Assembly (NCBI RefSeq): GCF_017573505.1
Contig: NZ_JAGEOJ010000007.1
Coordinates: 248,001-312,000 of the forward strand
Reading direction: 5' to 3'
From: Actinomadura barringtoniae
GTDB lineage: Bacteria > Actinomycetota > Actinomycetes > Streptosporangiales > Streptosporangiaceae
DNA: 64,000 nucleotides
Position numbers and translations under genes: made by a program. Position 1 is the first letter of the stretch; each line of letters opens with the position of its first letter. The notes beneath the pieces are model-generated. The model worked only from the letters and a program-made list of their open reading frames with translations. It did not search any database and was not told the origin of the DNA. Shown piece by piece: positions 54,651-63,346 of the stretch.

Positions 54651-56285
54651 ATGACCGCTTTGGTTCTCGGCCCCCTGCTCAGATTTGTCGGCGAACGCAC
54701 CGCGACGGTGTGGGTGGAGGTCGATCACCCCGGCGAGGTACGCGTCTTCGACGACGAGCACGGCCTCGACGCGGCCGCGCGGACGTTCACGGTGCACGGG
54801 CACCACTACGCGATCGTGGAGATCGACGGGCTCGAGCCGGGCTCGGAGACCCCCTACTCGGTGGCGGTCGGCGACGAGATCGTATGGCCCGACCCGAAGA
54901 CCCGCTTCCCGGCGAGCCGTATCCGCACGCTGGACCCCGAGCACCGGGTGAAGCTCTCGTTCGGCTCCTGCCGCCGTTCCCCCGACTCGACCAACCAGCA
55001 CGGCCTGGACGCGCTCGCCGCGTACGCCCACCGCCTGGCCGACGCCGCCGCGGCCGGGTCGGACGAGCACTGGCCGAACGTGCTGCTCATGGTCGGCGAC
55101 CAGGTGTACGCCGACGAGCTCAGCGACGAGATGCGCGCGTTCATCAGGAGCCGCAGGGACCCGGACGAGCCGCCCGTCGGTGAGCTCGCCGACTTCGAGG
55201 ACTACACCCACCTCTACCAGCTGGCCTGGCGCGAGGACCCGGCCGTGCGGTGGCTGCTGTCCACGGTCCCGACGCTCACGATCTTCGACGACCACGACAT
55301 CCGCGACGACTGGAACACCTCGCACAGCTGGCGCCAGGAGATGTGGTCGCAGTCCTGGTGGCGGGCCCGGATCGTCGGCGGCATCGGGTCGTACTGGATC
55401 TACCAGCACCTGGGGAACCTGTCCGCGCGGGAACGCGCCGCCGACCCGATCTACAAGGCCGTGCGCGAGGCGTCCGACAGCGGCGGGGACGCCGGCAAGA
55501 TCCTGGACGAGTTCGCCGAGCAGGCCGACAAGGAACCGGCCACCACGCGGTGGAGCTACGCGCACGACCTGAACGGCAGCCGCCTGGTCGTGGTCGACAG
55601 CCGCTGCTCGCGGCTGCTGACGCCCGAACGGCGCGGCATGCTGGACGACCTGGAGTTCCAGTGGCTGGACGAGCAGTGCCAGGGCGACGTCGACCACCTG
55701 CTGATCGCCAGCTCGCTGCCCTACCTGCTGCCGCGCGCCATCCACCACGCCGAGGCGTGGAACGAGGCGATGGCCGAGGGCGCCTGGGGGCCGCGCGCCG
55801 CCCGGCTGGGCGAGAAGATACGGCAGGCCGCCGACCTGGAGCACTGGGCGGCGTTCGAGAAGTCCTTCCGCGCCGTCGCCGAGGACGTGGTGGCCGTCGG
55901 GCGCGGTGAACGCGGCCGGCCGCCGGCGACGATCTCGTTCCTGTCCGGCGACATCCACTACTCCTACCTCGCCAGGGTCACCGAGCCGCGCACGCAGTCA
56001 GTGATCTCCCAGATCGTCTGCTCGCCCCTGCGCAACCCCCTCATCGGCAAGTTCCGCATGGCGAACGTCGTGGCGGGCAGCCACGCGACGGGCTGGCCGT
56101 TCCGGCTGCTGGCCAAGATGTCCAAGGTCCCCAAGCCGCCGCTGAAGTGGCACCGCACCAAGGGCCCGTGGTTCGACAACGCCATCTGCACGGTGGAGCT
56201 GTCCGGCCGCGACTGCCACGTCCGCTGGGAGTCCCCGTCCAGCGAGACCGCCCTCACCGAGCTGGGCCGCGCCGACATCCGCTGA
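54651..56285 (+). CDS. PhoD-like alkaline phosphatase D family protein, cytoplasmic
   Basis: This 544-residue protein has an N-terminal beta domain (LGPLLRFVGERTATVWVEVD, HYAIVEIDGLEPGSETPY). The metallophosphatase core follows: LSFGSCRRS, LLMVGDQVYADEL, TIFDDHDIRDDWN and LSGDIHYSYLARV, which supply the metal ligands Asp, His and Asn. It lacks a signal peptide or Tat motif, unlike secreted PhoD. The substrate may be a phosphodiester. The ATG at 54651 is preferred to one at 54603 because the domain begins there and AAGGA lies 8 bases before. Confidence 0.92.
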   Translation: MTALVLGPLLRFVGERTATVWVEVDHPGEVRVFDDEHGLDAAARTFTVHGHHYAIVEIDGLEPGSETPYSVAVGDEIVWPDPKTRFPASRIRTLDPEHRVKLSFGSCRRSPDSTNQHGLDALAAYAHRLADAAAAGSDEHWPNVLLMVGDQVYADELSDEMRAFIRSRRDPDEPPVGELADFEDYTHLYQLAWREDPAVRWLLSTVPTLTIFDDHDIRDDWNTSHSWRQEMWSQSWWRARIVGGIGSYWIYQHLGNLSARERAADPIYKAVREASDSGGDAGKILDEFAEQADKEPATTRWSYAHDLNGSRLVVVDSRCSRLLTPERRGMLDDLEFQWLDEQCQGDVDHLLIASSLPYLLPRAIHHAEAWNEAMAEGAWGPRAARLGEKIRQAADLEHWAAFEKSFRAVAEDVVAVGRGERGRPPATISFLSGDIHYSYLARVTEPRTQSVISQIVCSPLRNPLIGKFRMANVVAGSHATGWPFRLLAKMSKVPKPPLKWHRTKGPWFDNAICTVELSGRDCHVRWESPSSETALTELGRADIR

Positions 56286-56311
56286 CGCCGCCCGAGTAGG
56301 CCCTTGCAGGC

Positions 56312-56350
56312 CGGGTGCCCGTTCCGCCCCCTCGCCGGAACGGGCACCCG
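56312..56350 (+). terminator. Hairpin after the PhoD-like gene
   Basis: A perfect 14-bp stem (CGGGTGCCCGTTCC, 56312-56325, with GGAACGGGCACCCG, 56337-56350) has an 11-base loop, 26 bases after the stop. There is no T-run. Confidence 0.78.
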
Positions 56351-56402
56351 CCTGTGCACCCAGCGCTGCCGCGCCCCGCTCGTCGCGGCGGCTGGGAGGG
56401 AA

Positions 56403-56453
56403 CCATCGGCGCCGGACCCCCGCCCCCTCGCCGGGGGAGCGCGACGCCGATGG
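56403..56453 (+). terminator. Second hairpin with T-run between convergent genes
   Basis: CCATCGGCG (56403-56411) pairs with CGCCGATGG (56445-56453), with an inner CCCCC/GGGGG helix. CGTTTTC follows at once. Together with the first hairpin it fills most of the 322-base gap; the rest (56454-56607) shows nothing I can name. Confidence 0.75.
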
Positions 56454-56607
56454 CGTTTTCGGGCATTCCGGCTACCGGCCGCGCCCCTGTTCAAGCGGCC
56501 GGTGTCCGGGCGGCCCGGGATGGGTCGTGTTTCACATGAGCTATTCGCTGTCCGGACGGTCTTGGATCGATCGCCGGACGCCGATTCGGCTCACGGGCGG
56601 CGACCCG

Positions 56608-57417
56608 TCAACGCGCTAACACCTCCAGCAGGGCTTGGGCCTCCTCGAGGTCGTCCGGCAGCCGTTCGACCCAGACCAGGACGCCGCCCGGACCTGACTC
56701 GCCGTGACCGTCCGGATGGTCGGGCGTGAGTGTCTGGGTGAGGAGCCGGCGCAGCGCGGCGATGTTGAACACCAGCCGCGGGCTCACCGGGACCAGGGCG
56801 GCGGCCCGGCCCGTGCCGACCAGCGTCAGCGTCTCGCCGCCGTCGAAGACCGCGCGCAGGTCGTGCGCGACGACGACGGCGCGCGCCAGCCGCCGCCAGG
56901 GCTCGGAACCGTCCGACAGATCCACCATGACCAGGCAGTGGGTGTCGCCGACCGCCGTCTCGGGCGCCCCGCCGAGCGCCGCCGCCGCGCGGTAGATCTC
57001 GCTGAGGCGGCTGCGCAGGTACGACAGGGTCATCAGGCCGGTGAGCGGGTCCTCGCAGGTCTTTCCCGCCAGGTCCATGAGCCCGGAGTCCACCCAGCCC
57101 TCGGCCGCGCACCGCACCAGCGACAGCGGCGGATCGGGCCAGCTCAGTACCGAGAACAGCGCGCCCAGGTCGTCCAGCGTCTCCCCGATCCCGACGCCGG
57201 CCCGGCCGCGCGCCTGGCCGAGGCGGGCGCACGCGACCGCCATCCCGTGTCCGGCGTGCACGGCGGTCACGACCGCCTCCACGGCCGGGCTCCACCAGTC
57301 CGAGGGCAGGGACCAGCCCTCCTCCATGCTGCGCGAACGCCAGCGATCCCGCAGCTCGTCGGTGCCGGGGCCGCTCGCCCGGTCCCCCGGGAGCGCGCCG
57401 CTCCAGAGGTATGCCAT
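56608..57417 (-). CDS. GGDEF-like protein with degenerate active site
   Basis: This 269-residue soluble protein has a helical N-terminal half (LPSDWWSPAVEAVVTAVHAG). From about residue 125 it reads EDPLTGLMTLSYLRSRLSEI, the usual entry of a diguanylate cyclase domain. The GGDEF loop is not intact: the aligned place reads FDGGETLTLVGTG. It is therefore probably catalytically dead and might bind nucleotide. The ATG at 57417 has GGAGG 4 bases before. It is divergent from the fused sigma gene at 57582, so a functional link is possible. Confidence 0.7.
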   Translation of the reverse strand: MAYLWSGALPGDRASGPGTDELRDRWRSRSMEEGWSLPSDWWSPAVEAVVTAVHAGHGMAVACARLGQARGRAGVGIGETLDDLGALFSVLSWPDPPLSLVRCAAEGWVDSGLMDLAGKTCEDPLTGLMTLSYLRSRLSEIYRAAAALGGAPETAVGDTHCLVMVDLSDGSEPWRRLARAVVVAHDLRAVFDGGETLTLVGTGRAAALVPVSPRLVFNIAALRRLLTQTLTPDHPDGHGESGPGGVLVWVERLPDDLEEAQALLEVLAR

Positions 57418-57581
57418 CCCGCCTCCGCTCGCCGAGTCGATCAAGCCGCGGGGTTCCCCCGCGGTTCGTCCTCTCAGACCTATGACGGCGAGTCGGTTTA
57501 GTCATGACGCGGTTTGCGGAATCATCTCCCGCGACGTTGTGTGGTCAAGAGATCACAATCAGTTGCCCAAGGGAGGGTCGC

Positions 57582-60089
57582 GTGAGCGAGACCGCGTCGA
57601 ATCTGGCTCTGGCCGAGTCCAGTGACGCGGTGCTCATAGCCCGCATCCGGGGCGGCGACGTCGCGGCGTACGGGTTGCTCTACGAGCGGCACCTGGGCTC
57701 GGCGCGCAAGCTCGCCCGCAGCCTGGTGGACGGCGACCGCGCCGAGGACGCCGTCCAGGACACCTTCACCAAGATCCTGGACGTGCTGCGCCGTGGCGGC
57801 GGGCCGCAGGCCGGGTTCCGCCCGTACCTGCTGACCGCGGTCCGCCGTACGGTCTACGACCGCTACCGCAGCGAGAAGCGACTGCAGCCGACCGACCAGA
57901 TCGAGCTGTACGACCCGGGCGAGCCGTTCGTCGACCCGGCGCTGGAAGGGCTCGAACGGTCGATGATCGTGCGGGCCTACCGGTCGCTGCCCGAACGCTG
58001 GCAGGCCGTCCTGTGGCACACCGAGATCGAGGGGGCCAAGCCCGCCGACGTCGCGCCGCTGCTCGGTCTGACCGCCAACGGCGTCGCCGCGCTCGCCTAC
58101 CGTGCCCGCGAGGGACTGCGGCAGGCCTATCTCCAGATGCATCTCGCCGGAGCCACGACGGGCGAGATCCCCGAGGCCGCCACTGCCGCAGGTGCCGCCG
58201 CTGCCGTCGGCGCCGCTGCGGCGCCGATCACCGATGAACGTTGCCGTGCCGCTCTCGACAAGCTCGGCGCGTACGTGCGGGGCGGCCTGGCCAAGCGCGA
58301 GACCAAGGCGGTCGAGAAGCACCTCGACGACTGCGAACGCTGCAAGGCCATTTATCTGGAGCTGGCGGACGTCAACACCGCGCTGCGCGAGGCTCTGGGC
58401 CCGATCATCCTGGGCAGCGCGGTCGCCGCCTACCTCGCGGCCGCGAAGGGCGGTGCGGCGGCGGGCGGCATCATCACCTGGTTCCGTCACCTGCCGAAGC
58501 GCCAGCAACAGGTGCTCAGCGGAGGCATGGCCGCCGTCGCCGCAGCGGCCGTGCTCGGGCTGCTGCTGGTCTCCCACAAGGAGCCGATCAAGCGCGTTCA
58601 CAAGCCGCCGACGGCCGCCGAGCCCGCCACACCACCCAAGCCGAAGCCCAGGCCCCGCGCGCCGAAGCCGCCTCCGCCGCCCGCGCCGAAGCCGAAGCCC
58701 AAGCCCGCACCCAAGAAGCCCAAGCCGAAGCCGCCTCCCCCGGCCGCGCCCGCGCCGCCGCCCCACCTCACGGCCCGCATCGGCACGGTCGGGACGCTGC
58801 TGCGCGACCAGCCGGGCATCGTCGCCATGTCCGTGAACAACGGTGGCGGCGGCCCGTCCCGCGATCTGACCGCCGACGTGGACCTCCCGCCGGGCGTGAC
58901 GTACGCGGGCGGTCCCACAGGCCGCAACTCGGCGATCTTCAAGCCCGCGGTCGCGCCAGGCGACGACTGGAGCTGCCGCCCCATCACCGGCGGCGCCAAG
59001 CCTGCGGATCCCGGGCTGCGGCTGCGCTGCACGCACGAGCCCCTGAAGTCGGGTGCGGCGACGTCCGCTTATCTACATGTGAACGTCGGCACCACCGCTC
59101 CCTATGGAACGCCGCCCCAGGTCACCCTGCGTTCCGGCGACCAGCAGGCGGCGACGGCCAAGGCTCAGGACGGCGTCGCCCAGGCGGGTCTGCCCGCGCG
59201 GTTCGCGGTCGACGGCCACGTCCGTACGGTCGCGACCGGCAACGCGCTGCTCAGCTGCGACGCCAAGCAGGAGCACGGCTGCGCCAAGGCACAGAAGCGC
59301 CAGGGCGACCACCGCGACAACGACTTCTGGGACATGGCGCCGCTCGATCTGGACCACGACGCCTCCACGAAGAGCTCCAGCTCGGCGCGCCTTGATGTTC
59401 CTTCCGGCTCCAAGGTGCTGTGGGCGGGCCTCTACTGGTCCGGCGTGGCCGGCGACGGGTGCGGTCCGGTGACCGCGAAGATCCGTCCGCCCGGCGGCAC
59501 GTACACCTCGATCCGTTCGTCGCGGGCGGAGTGCGGGCGGCTGCCTGACTTCTCGGCCTACCAGGCGTTCGCCGACGTCACCGACCTGGTGCGCAGCAAC
59601 GGCGGCGGCGAGTGGTGGGGCGCGGACGTCCCGACGCGCGCCGGCACGTCGCACTACGCGGGCTGGAGCCTGGTGGTGGTCGTGAACGACCCGAAGGCGC
59701 CGTACCAGCAGGCCATGGTGCTCGACGGCGCGCGTGCGCTCGGGCCGGACGCCGCCGAACGCGTGGACGTTCCGGTGAACGGGCTGCTCGCGACGGCCCA
59801 GCAGGCCCGGATCGGGGTGGTCGCGTGGGAGGGCGACGCGGACCTGAAGGGCGACCGGGTGCTGCTGGACGGGCGTCCGCTGCAGCCCGCGGCGGGCGGT
59901 GGAATCCGTTCGGCGGACAACGCGCTGGACAGTTCGGCGGCCGGTGCGATCGGCCCGGCCCTTACCTTCGGGGTAGATGTCGGTTACTTTGCTGCCACGC
60001 TGGACAGCGGGAAGACCCTCAGCCTCACCAGCAAGCAAGACGCCTACCTCGCGGGGGTCGTGACCGTCACCGCACCCATGCGCAGTTGA
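57582..60089 (+). CDS. One-piece ECF sigma factor fused to zinc-finger anti-sigma domain, membrane helix and ectodomain
   Basis: An 835-residue fusion. Residues ~15-100 are sigma region 2 (DRAEDAVQDTFTKILDVLRR) and ~130-185 region 4 (LPERWQAVLWHTEIEGAKPA, LTANGVAALAYRAREGLRQA). Then comes a zinc anti-sigma motif H-x3-C-x2-C (His247, Cys251, Cys254), a membrane helix (~312-330, LSGGMAAVAAAAVLGLLLV), a Pro/Lys linker (~341-405) and a ~430-residue outside region with VLWAGLYWSGVAGDGCG. As written the sigma part is tethered to the membrane and must be released by proteolysis or act in place. Such fusions are known in Actinobacteria; its signal is not. The GTG follows GGGAGGG. Confidence 0.9.
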   Translation: MSETASNLALAESSDAVLIARIRGGDVAAYGLLYERHLGSARKLARSLVDGDRAEDAVQDTFTKILDVLRRGGGPQAGFRPYLLTAVRRTVYDRYRSEKRLQPTDQIELYDPGEPFVDPALEGLERSMIVRAYRSLPERWQAVLWHTEIEGAKPADVAPLLGLTANGVAALAYRAREGLRQAYLQMHLAGATTGEIPEAATAAGAAAAVGAAAAPITDERCRAALDKLGAYVRGGLAKRETKAVEKHLDDCERCKAIYLELADVNTALREALGPIILGSAVAAYLAAAKGGAAAGGIITWFRHLPKRQQQVLSGGMAAVAAAAVLGLLLVSHKEPIKRVHKPPTAAEPATPPKPKPRPRAPKPPPPPAPKPKPKPAPKKPKPKPPPPAAPAPPPHLTARIGTVGTLLRDQPGIVAMSVNNGGGGPSRDLTADVDLPPGVTYAGGPTGRNSAIFKPAVAPGDDWSCRPITGGAKPADPGLRLRCTHEPLKSGAATSAYLHVNVGTTAPYGTPPQVTLRSGDQQAATAKAQDGVAQAGLPARFAVDGHVRTVATGNALLSCDAKQEHGCAKAQKRQGDHRDNDFWDMAPLDLDHDASTKSSSSARLDVPSGSKVLWAGLYWSGVAGDGCGPVTAKIRPPGGTYTSIRSSRAECGRLPDFSAYQAFADVTDLVRSNGGGEWWGADVPTRAGTSHYAGWSLVVVVNDPKAPYQQAMVLDGARALGPDAAERVDVPVNGLLATAQQARIGVVAWEGDADLKGDRVLLDGRPLQPAAGGGIRSADNALDSSAAGAIGPALTFGVDVGYFAATLDSGKTLSLTSKQDAYLAGVVTVTAPMRS

Positions 60090-60459
60090 AGCGCGGGTAG
60101 CGGGCTGGCTACGGCTTGACCCGGTAACCGATTCTTCCCGTAAAGATCATGAGGAAGCATTATGGACAGACCGGAACGGCTGGTAGCGTCCGCGCTGGCG
60201 ATCGTGCCGACCTCCGCGCTCTGACATCGGGCCGCATGGCTCTGACTTCAGGGTTACGCGTAGCTAACGCTCGTGAAAGAGTGGCGAATCGCCGTATTGG
60301 CCTACGGGGCTTAGGGGCTTCACTACGCTATAGGGGCCCGGGGTCATTCGTCGGCCCACGTCCCCGAGAGCAGGAAGGGCAGGCCACCCGACTGATGGTC
60401 CCCCTGATCGTGGTGTGGGCAACCCAAAAGCTCCCGTGCATGAGGAAGGGCGGTGTCGC
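60090..60459. other. Intergenic region between fused sigma gene and NYN gene
   Basis: These 370 bases lack a convincing gene. TTGACC (60116-60121) and TAAAGA (60141-60146) are 19 bases apart and could be a promoter, with a GAGGAAG-ATTATGG stretch after it that leads only to short frames. The composition is less GC-rich than the flanks. I see no structured RNA I can name, though a small RNA or leader cannot be excluded. Confidence 0.4.
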
Positions 60460-61923
60460 ATGGATCGCTGCGCGCTGTTCGTAGACGCCGGCTACCTGCT
60501 GGCGGACGGCGCCATGGCGGTGCATGGCACGCGCCATAGAGAAACGGTCTCCTGGGATTTCGGCGGACTGCTGCAACTGCTGAGCAACCTGTCCCGCGAA
60601 CGCACCGGACTGCCGCTGCTGCGCTGTTACTGGTACGAGGCGACCGTCGAGGGCCGCCGCTCCCCCGAGCACGACGCGCTCGCCGACCTGCCGGGGCTGA
60701 AGCTGCGCCTCGGCCGGATCCGCCCCGGGCGGCGCGAGGGCGTCGACACCGAGATCCACCGTGACCTGATGGCGCTGGCGCGCAACGGCGCGCTCGCCGA
60801 CGCGGTCGTCGTGAGCGGCGACGAGGACCTCGCGCAGGTCGTCGCCGACGCCCAGGACCTCGGCGTCCGCGTGACGGTCGTGCACGTGGCCGTCGACGGC
60901 AACTGGACCATCTCTCGGGTGCTGCGCCAGGAGTGCGACGACCTGATCGAGATCGGCACCGGGCACCTGCGGCCGTTCGTCAACCTGCTGGCCGGCTACG
61001 ACACCGGCACGTCGGCGCTGCCCGGCATCCCGAGCCCGCTGTCGAACGGGCACGGCACCTCGACCACCGGCTCGCTCGGCCAGTTGCAGTCCGGCCCGCA
61101 CGCCGCCCCGCCGCCGTCCTCGCCGATCACCGGCCAGCCGCAGCTGCCCTCGGGCACGCCGGCCGGTTCGGGCATCGGCTCCGGGATGGGCGCCGGTACG
61201 GGCGTCACCGGCGCCTCGGGCCTCGGTGGCGCCTCCGGCATGACCGGCAACCCCGGGATGACCGGCTCGGGCATGACCGGCTCGGGTCTGACGGGCGCCT
61301 CGGGGATGAATTCCGGCTCAGGGATGACCGGCAACTCCGGCATGGGCACCGGATCGGGCATGGGCCAGGGCTTGGGCAGCGGTTCGGGCATGGGCGCGGG
61401 CTCCGGCCTCGGCGGCACCTCCGGGATCTCCGGCCTGACCGGGCTCGGCTCCAGCTCCGGCCTGGGCCAGTCGCCCGGCTCGAACGGGCCGTCGACGTCC
61501 TCGTCCAACTCGATCCACGCCGCGCCGACGCCGAGCGCCACCCCGCCGAGCACGCCGATCACCGGGCCGCAGTACTCGACGCCGTCCCCGACGCCCGCGC
61601 CGCCGCCGAGCCCGCCGCACGGCCCCTACACCGGGCCGCAGCAGATCGCGCCGCTCCCCGTTCAGCAGCAGAACGCGCCCACCCTGTCGGACGCGGTCAA
61701 GGCCGCCCACCAGGAGGGCCAGGACTTCGGCGAGTCCGTCGCCCGCGACGCCCCCGCGCTGTGGCTGGAGGCCGTTCTCGCGCGCAAGCCGCGGATGCCC
61801 TCCGATCTTGAGGCCCGGCTGCTCCAGGGCTCCTCGCTGCCGATCGACTTCCTGCTGCACGACGAGGTACGGCACGCGCTGCGCCGCGGTTTCTGGGACG
61901 CGCTCGAACGTTCTCGCCGGTGA
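60460..61923 (+). CDS. NYN domain protein with long low-complexity linker
   Basis: This 487-residue protein has an N-terminal NYN (PIN-like) nuclease domain: DRCALFVDAGYLLADG (Asp9), KLRLGRIRPGRREGVDTEIH, VVSGDEDLAQVVADAQDLG. These supply the acidic residues expected for metal-dependent RNA cleavage. Residues ~190-400 are low complexity, with many Gly-Ser-Gly-Met and Met-Thr-Gly units, then Pro/Ser/Thr. A conserved C-terminal domain follows (LSDAVKAAHQEGQDFGESVA, SSLPIDFLLHDEVRHALRRG). RNA processing or turnover is likely. Confidence 0.88.
   Translation: MDRCALFVDAGYLLADGAMAVHGTRHRETVSWDFGGLLQLLSNLSRERTGLPLLRCYWYEATVEGRRSPEHDALADLPGLKLRLGRIRPGRREGVDTEIHRDLMALARNGALADAVVVSGDEDLAQVVADAQDLGVRVTVVHVAVDGNWTISRVLRQECDDLIEIGTGHLRPFVNLLAGYDTGTSALPGIPSPLSNGHGTSTTGSLGQLQSGPHAAPPPSSPITGQPQLPSGTPAGSGIGSGMGAGTGVTGASGLGGASGMTGNPGMTGSGMTGSGLTGASGMNSGSGMTGNSGMGTGSGMGQGLGSGSGMGAGSGLGGTSGISGLTGLGSSSGLGQSPGSNGPSTSSSNSIHAAPTPSATPPSTPITGPQYSTPSPTPAPPPSPPHGPYTGPQQIAPLPVQQQNAPTLSDAVKAAHQEGQDFGESVARDAPALWLEAVLARKPRMPSDLEARLLQGSSLPIDFLLHDEVRHALRRGFWDALERSRR
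61150..61470 (+). repeat. Gly/Met/Ser/Thr-rich repeat region in the NYN gene
   Basis: Short in-frame repeats encode GMTGSGMTGSGLTGASGM-like units and GSGM-x-GS-GSGM units over about 100 codons. The DNA repeats (GGCATGACCGGC, GGCTCGGGCATG) are imperfect, so length variation between strains is likely. Confidence 0.75.
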
Positions 61924-62056
61924 CAACGTTCCCTCACCCGAGTGACAGTCCTGTACCCGCAGGTGAGAGCGCTGATCCGCACGTTTACGTGTAGGTAATT
62001 CACGATCATCCTCGATTCGCCCGCTTCGGTCGGCGAGCGGCGGGTAGCGTTGAAGC

Positions 62057-62701
62057 GTGACGCATGTGACGGAAGACGATCTCGACGATCTGGAGTTCGA
62101 CACCCTGCGCACCGGCGATCACATCTCGGCGGCCCGGCGGCTCTCCGAGCTCGCCGAGTCGGTGTCCGGAGGGGTGTCACGCGCCAACGTGCTGCTGCGC
62201 GCGGGTGAGCAGTGGCAGCACGCCGGCGATCACGATCGCGCGGCCGAGCTGTACCGCAAGGCCATCGAGGACGGCGGCGAGACCTACGGGGACCCGCGCG
62301 CCTACCTCGCCGACGCGCTCTTCGAGACCGGCGAGGGCGATGCCGCCCGCCGCCTGGTCGAGGAGATCCGCGCCGACGCCCCTCGCGACCCCGAGGTCTA
62401 CCGCGCCGTTGCGGAGGTCCTCTACGCCCAGGGCGACGCCACCGGCGCGCACGAATGGGCCACTACCGGAGCCGACGTGATCCTCGCCCTGCGCGACCGT
62501 GCGGTGGGCACGGGCGCGGGTGTGGACGCGGGCGAACCCGGCGACGTACCCGAGTCCTTCTCGCCCGGCCCGGACGACGTGGCGCTGGCGGAGGACAGCC
62601 TGGAGGCGCTACTGCGGCTGCGCTACCGGGCCCGCATCGATCTGGGCCGCGACGAGGACGACTACGACGCCCTCCTCGACGACCTGCTCAAGAACGCATA
62701 G
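62057..62701 (+). CDS. TPR-like helical repeat protein
   Basis: This 214-residue soluble protein has helix pairs of tetratricopeptide type (RANVLLRAGEQWQHAGDHDR, AAELYRKAIEDGGETYGDPR, VYRAVAEVLYAQGDATGAHE). An acidic tail follows (DYDALLDDLLKN). TPR proteins serve as protein-contact modules; its partner is not known. The start is a GTG. Similar proteins are common beside nucleotide-metabolism genes in actinomycetes. Confidence 0.78.
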   Translation: MTHVTEDDLDDLEFDTLRTGDHISAARRLSELAESVSGGVSRANVLLRAGEQWQHAGDHDRAAELYRKAIEDGGETYGDPRAYLADALFETGEGDAARRLVEEIRADAPRDPEVYRAVAEVLYAQGDATGAHEWATTGADVILALRDRAVGTGAGVDAGEPGDVPESFSPGPDDVALAEDSLEALLRLRYRARIDLGRDEDDYDALLDDLLKNA

Positions 62702-62726
62702 CCCATAACGCGCTCGCGGGCCCCCG

Positions 62727-63263
62727 CTAAAGCGTCGTGATCAGTTCGCTGAGGGACTGGGCGACGGCGATCGGGGGCTCGTGCTCGGCGACGGGCCAGC
62801 CGCGCAGGCGGGCCTGCCTGATCTCCTGGGCGCGTTCGTCCAGGTCGGTCGCCAGGTAGGCGCAGGGCGCGTCCGGCCAGTCGGCGGGCCCGGCGACCTC
62901 GCGCTCATCGGGGCCCGGGTCGCCGTCGTGGTCGTGGTCGTGCGAGTCCGGACGGGCCGGGCGGGGCAGCTCGGCGTCCACGAAGACATAGCCGCCGACC
63001 TTGCGGTGCGCGGCCTGCTGGGCGACGGCGATCCCCGGCAGGATCGGCCCGGCGGCGCCGTGGCCGACCAGCACGAGGGGCGCGGAGGGCGCCGTCGCGG
63101 CGATGATCAGGGAGGCCCGGGCCACGTAGCGGGGGCCCGCGGCGTCGGCCACGTCGGGCGCGATGACGTCCATGCCGTACGAGCGGAGCATCTCGGGAAG
63201 GTCGCCCCAGGAGGTGGCGGCGGCGTACGGGGCGTGCAGCAGGACGATGGTGCCGGGCGTCAC
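62727..63263 (-). CDS. Alpha/beta hydrolase fold protein lacking the nucleophile
   Basis: This 178-residue protein reads TIVLLHAPYAAATSWGDLPE and MLRSYGMDVIAPDV, and the nucleophile elbow region is VLVGHGAAGPIL. The expected GxSxG Ser is replaced by Gly, so normal hydrolysis is not possible. Later it has a His/Asp-rich loop (DSHDHDHDGDPGPD) that could bind metal. The GTG at 63263 has AGGAAGG 7 bases upstream; a TTG at 63299 is the alternative. It is divergent from pyrE. Confidence 0.8.
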   Translation of the reverse strand: MTPGTIVLLHAPYAAATSWGDLPEMLRSYGMDVIAPDVADAAGPRYVARASLIIAATAPSAPLVLVGHGAAGPILPGIAVAQQAAHRKVGGYVFVDAELPRPARPDSHDHDHDGDPGPDEREVAGPADWPDAPCAYLATDLDERAQEIRQARLRGWPVAEHEPPIAVAQSLSELITTL

Positions 63264-63346
63264 CTCTGGGACCTTCCTGCCGTTCGAACGTCCACGCAAC
63301 CGTACCCGGCAACGCCGGTCCGCTCGCCATGACTAGGGTTCTTGGT

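Noticed and set aside
60149..60484. 111-residue open frame before the NYN gene
   Set aside because: It lacks the third-position GC bias of true genes here and any recognisable fold, and overlaps the NYN start.
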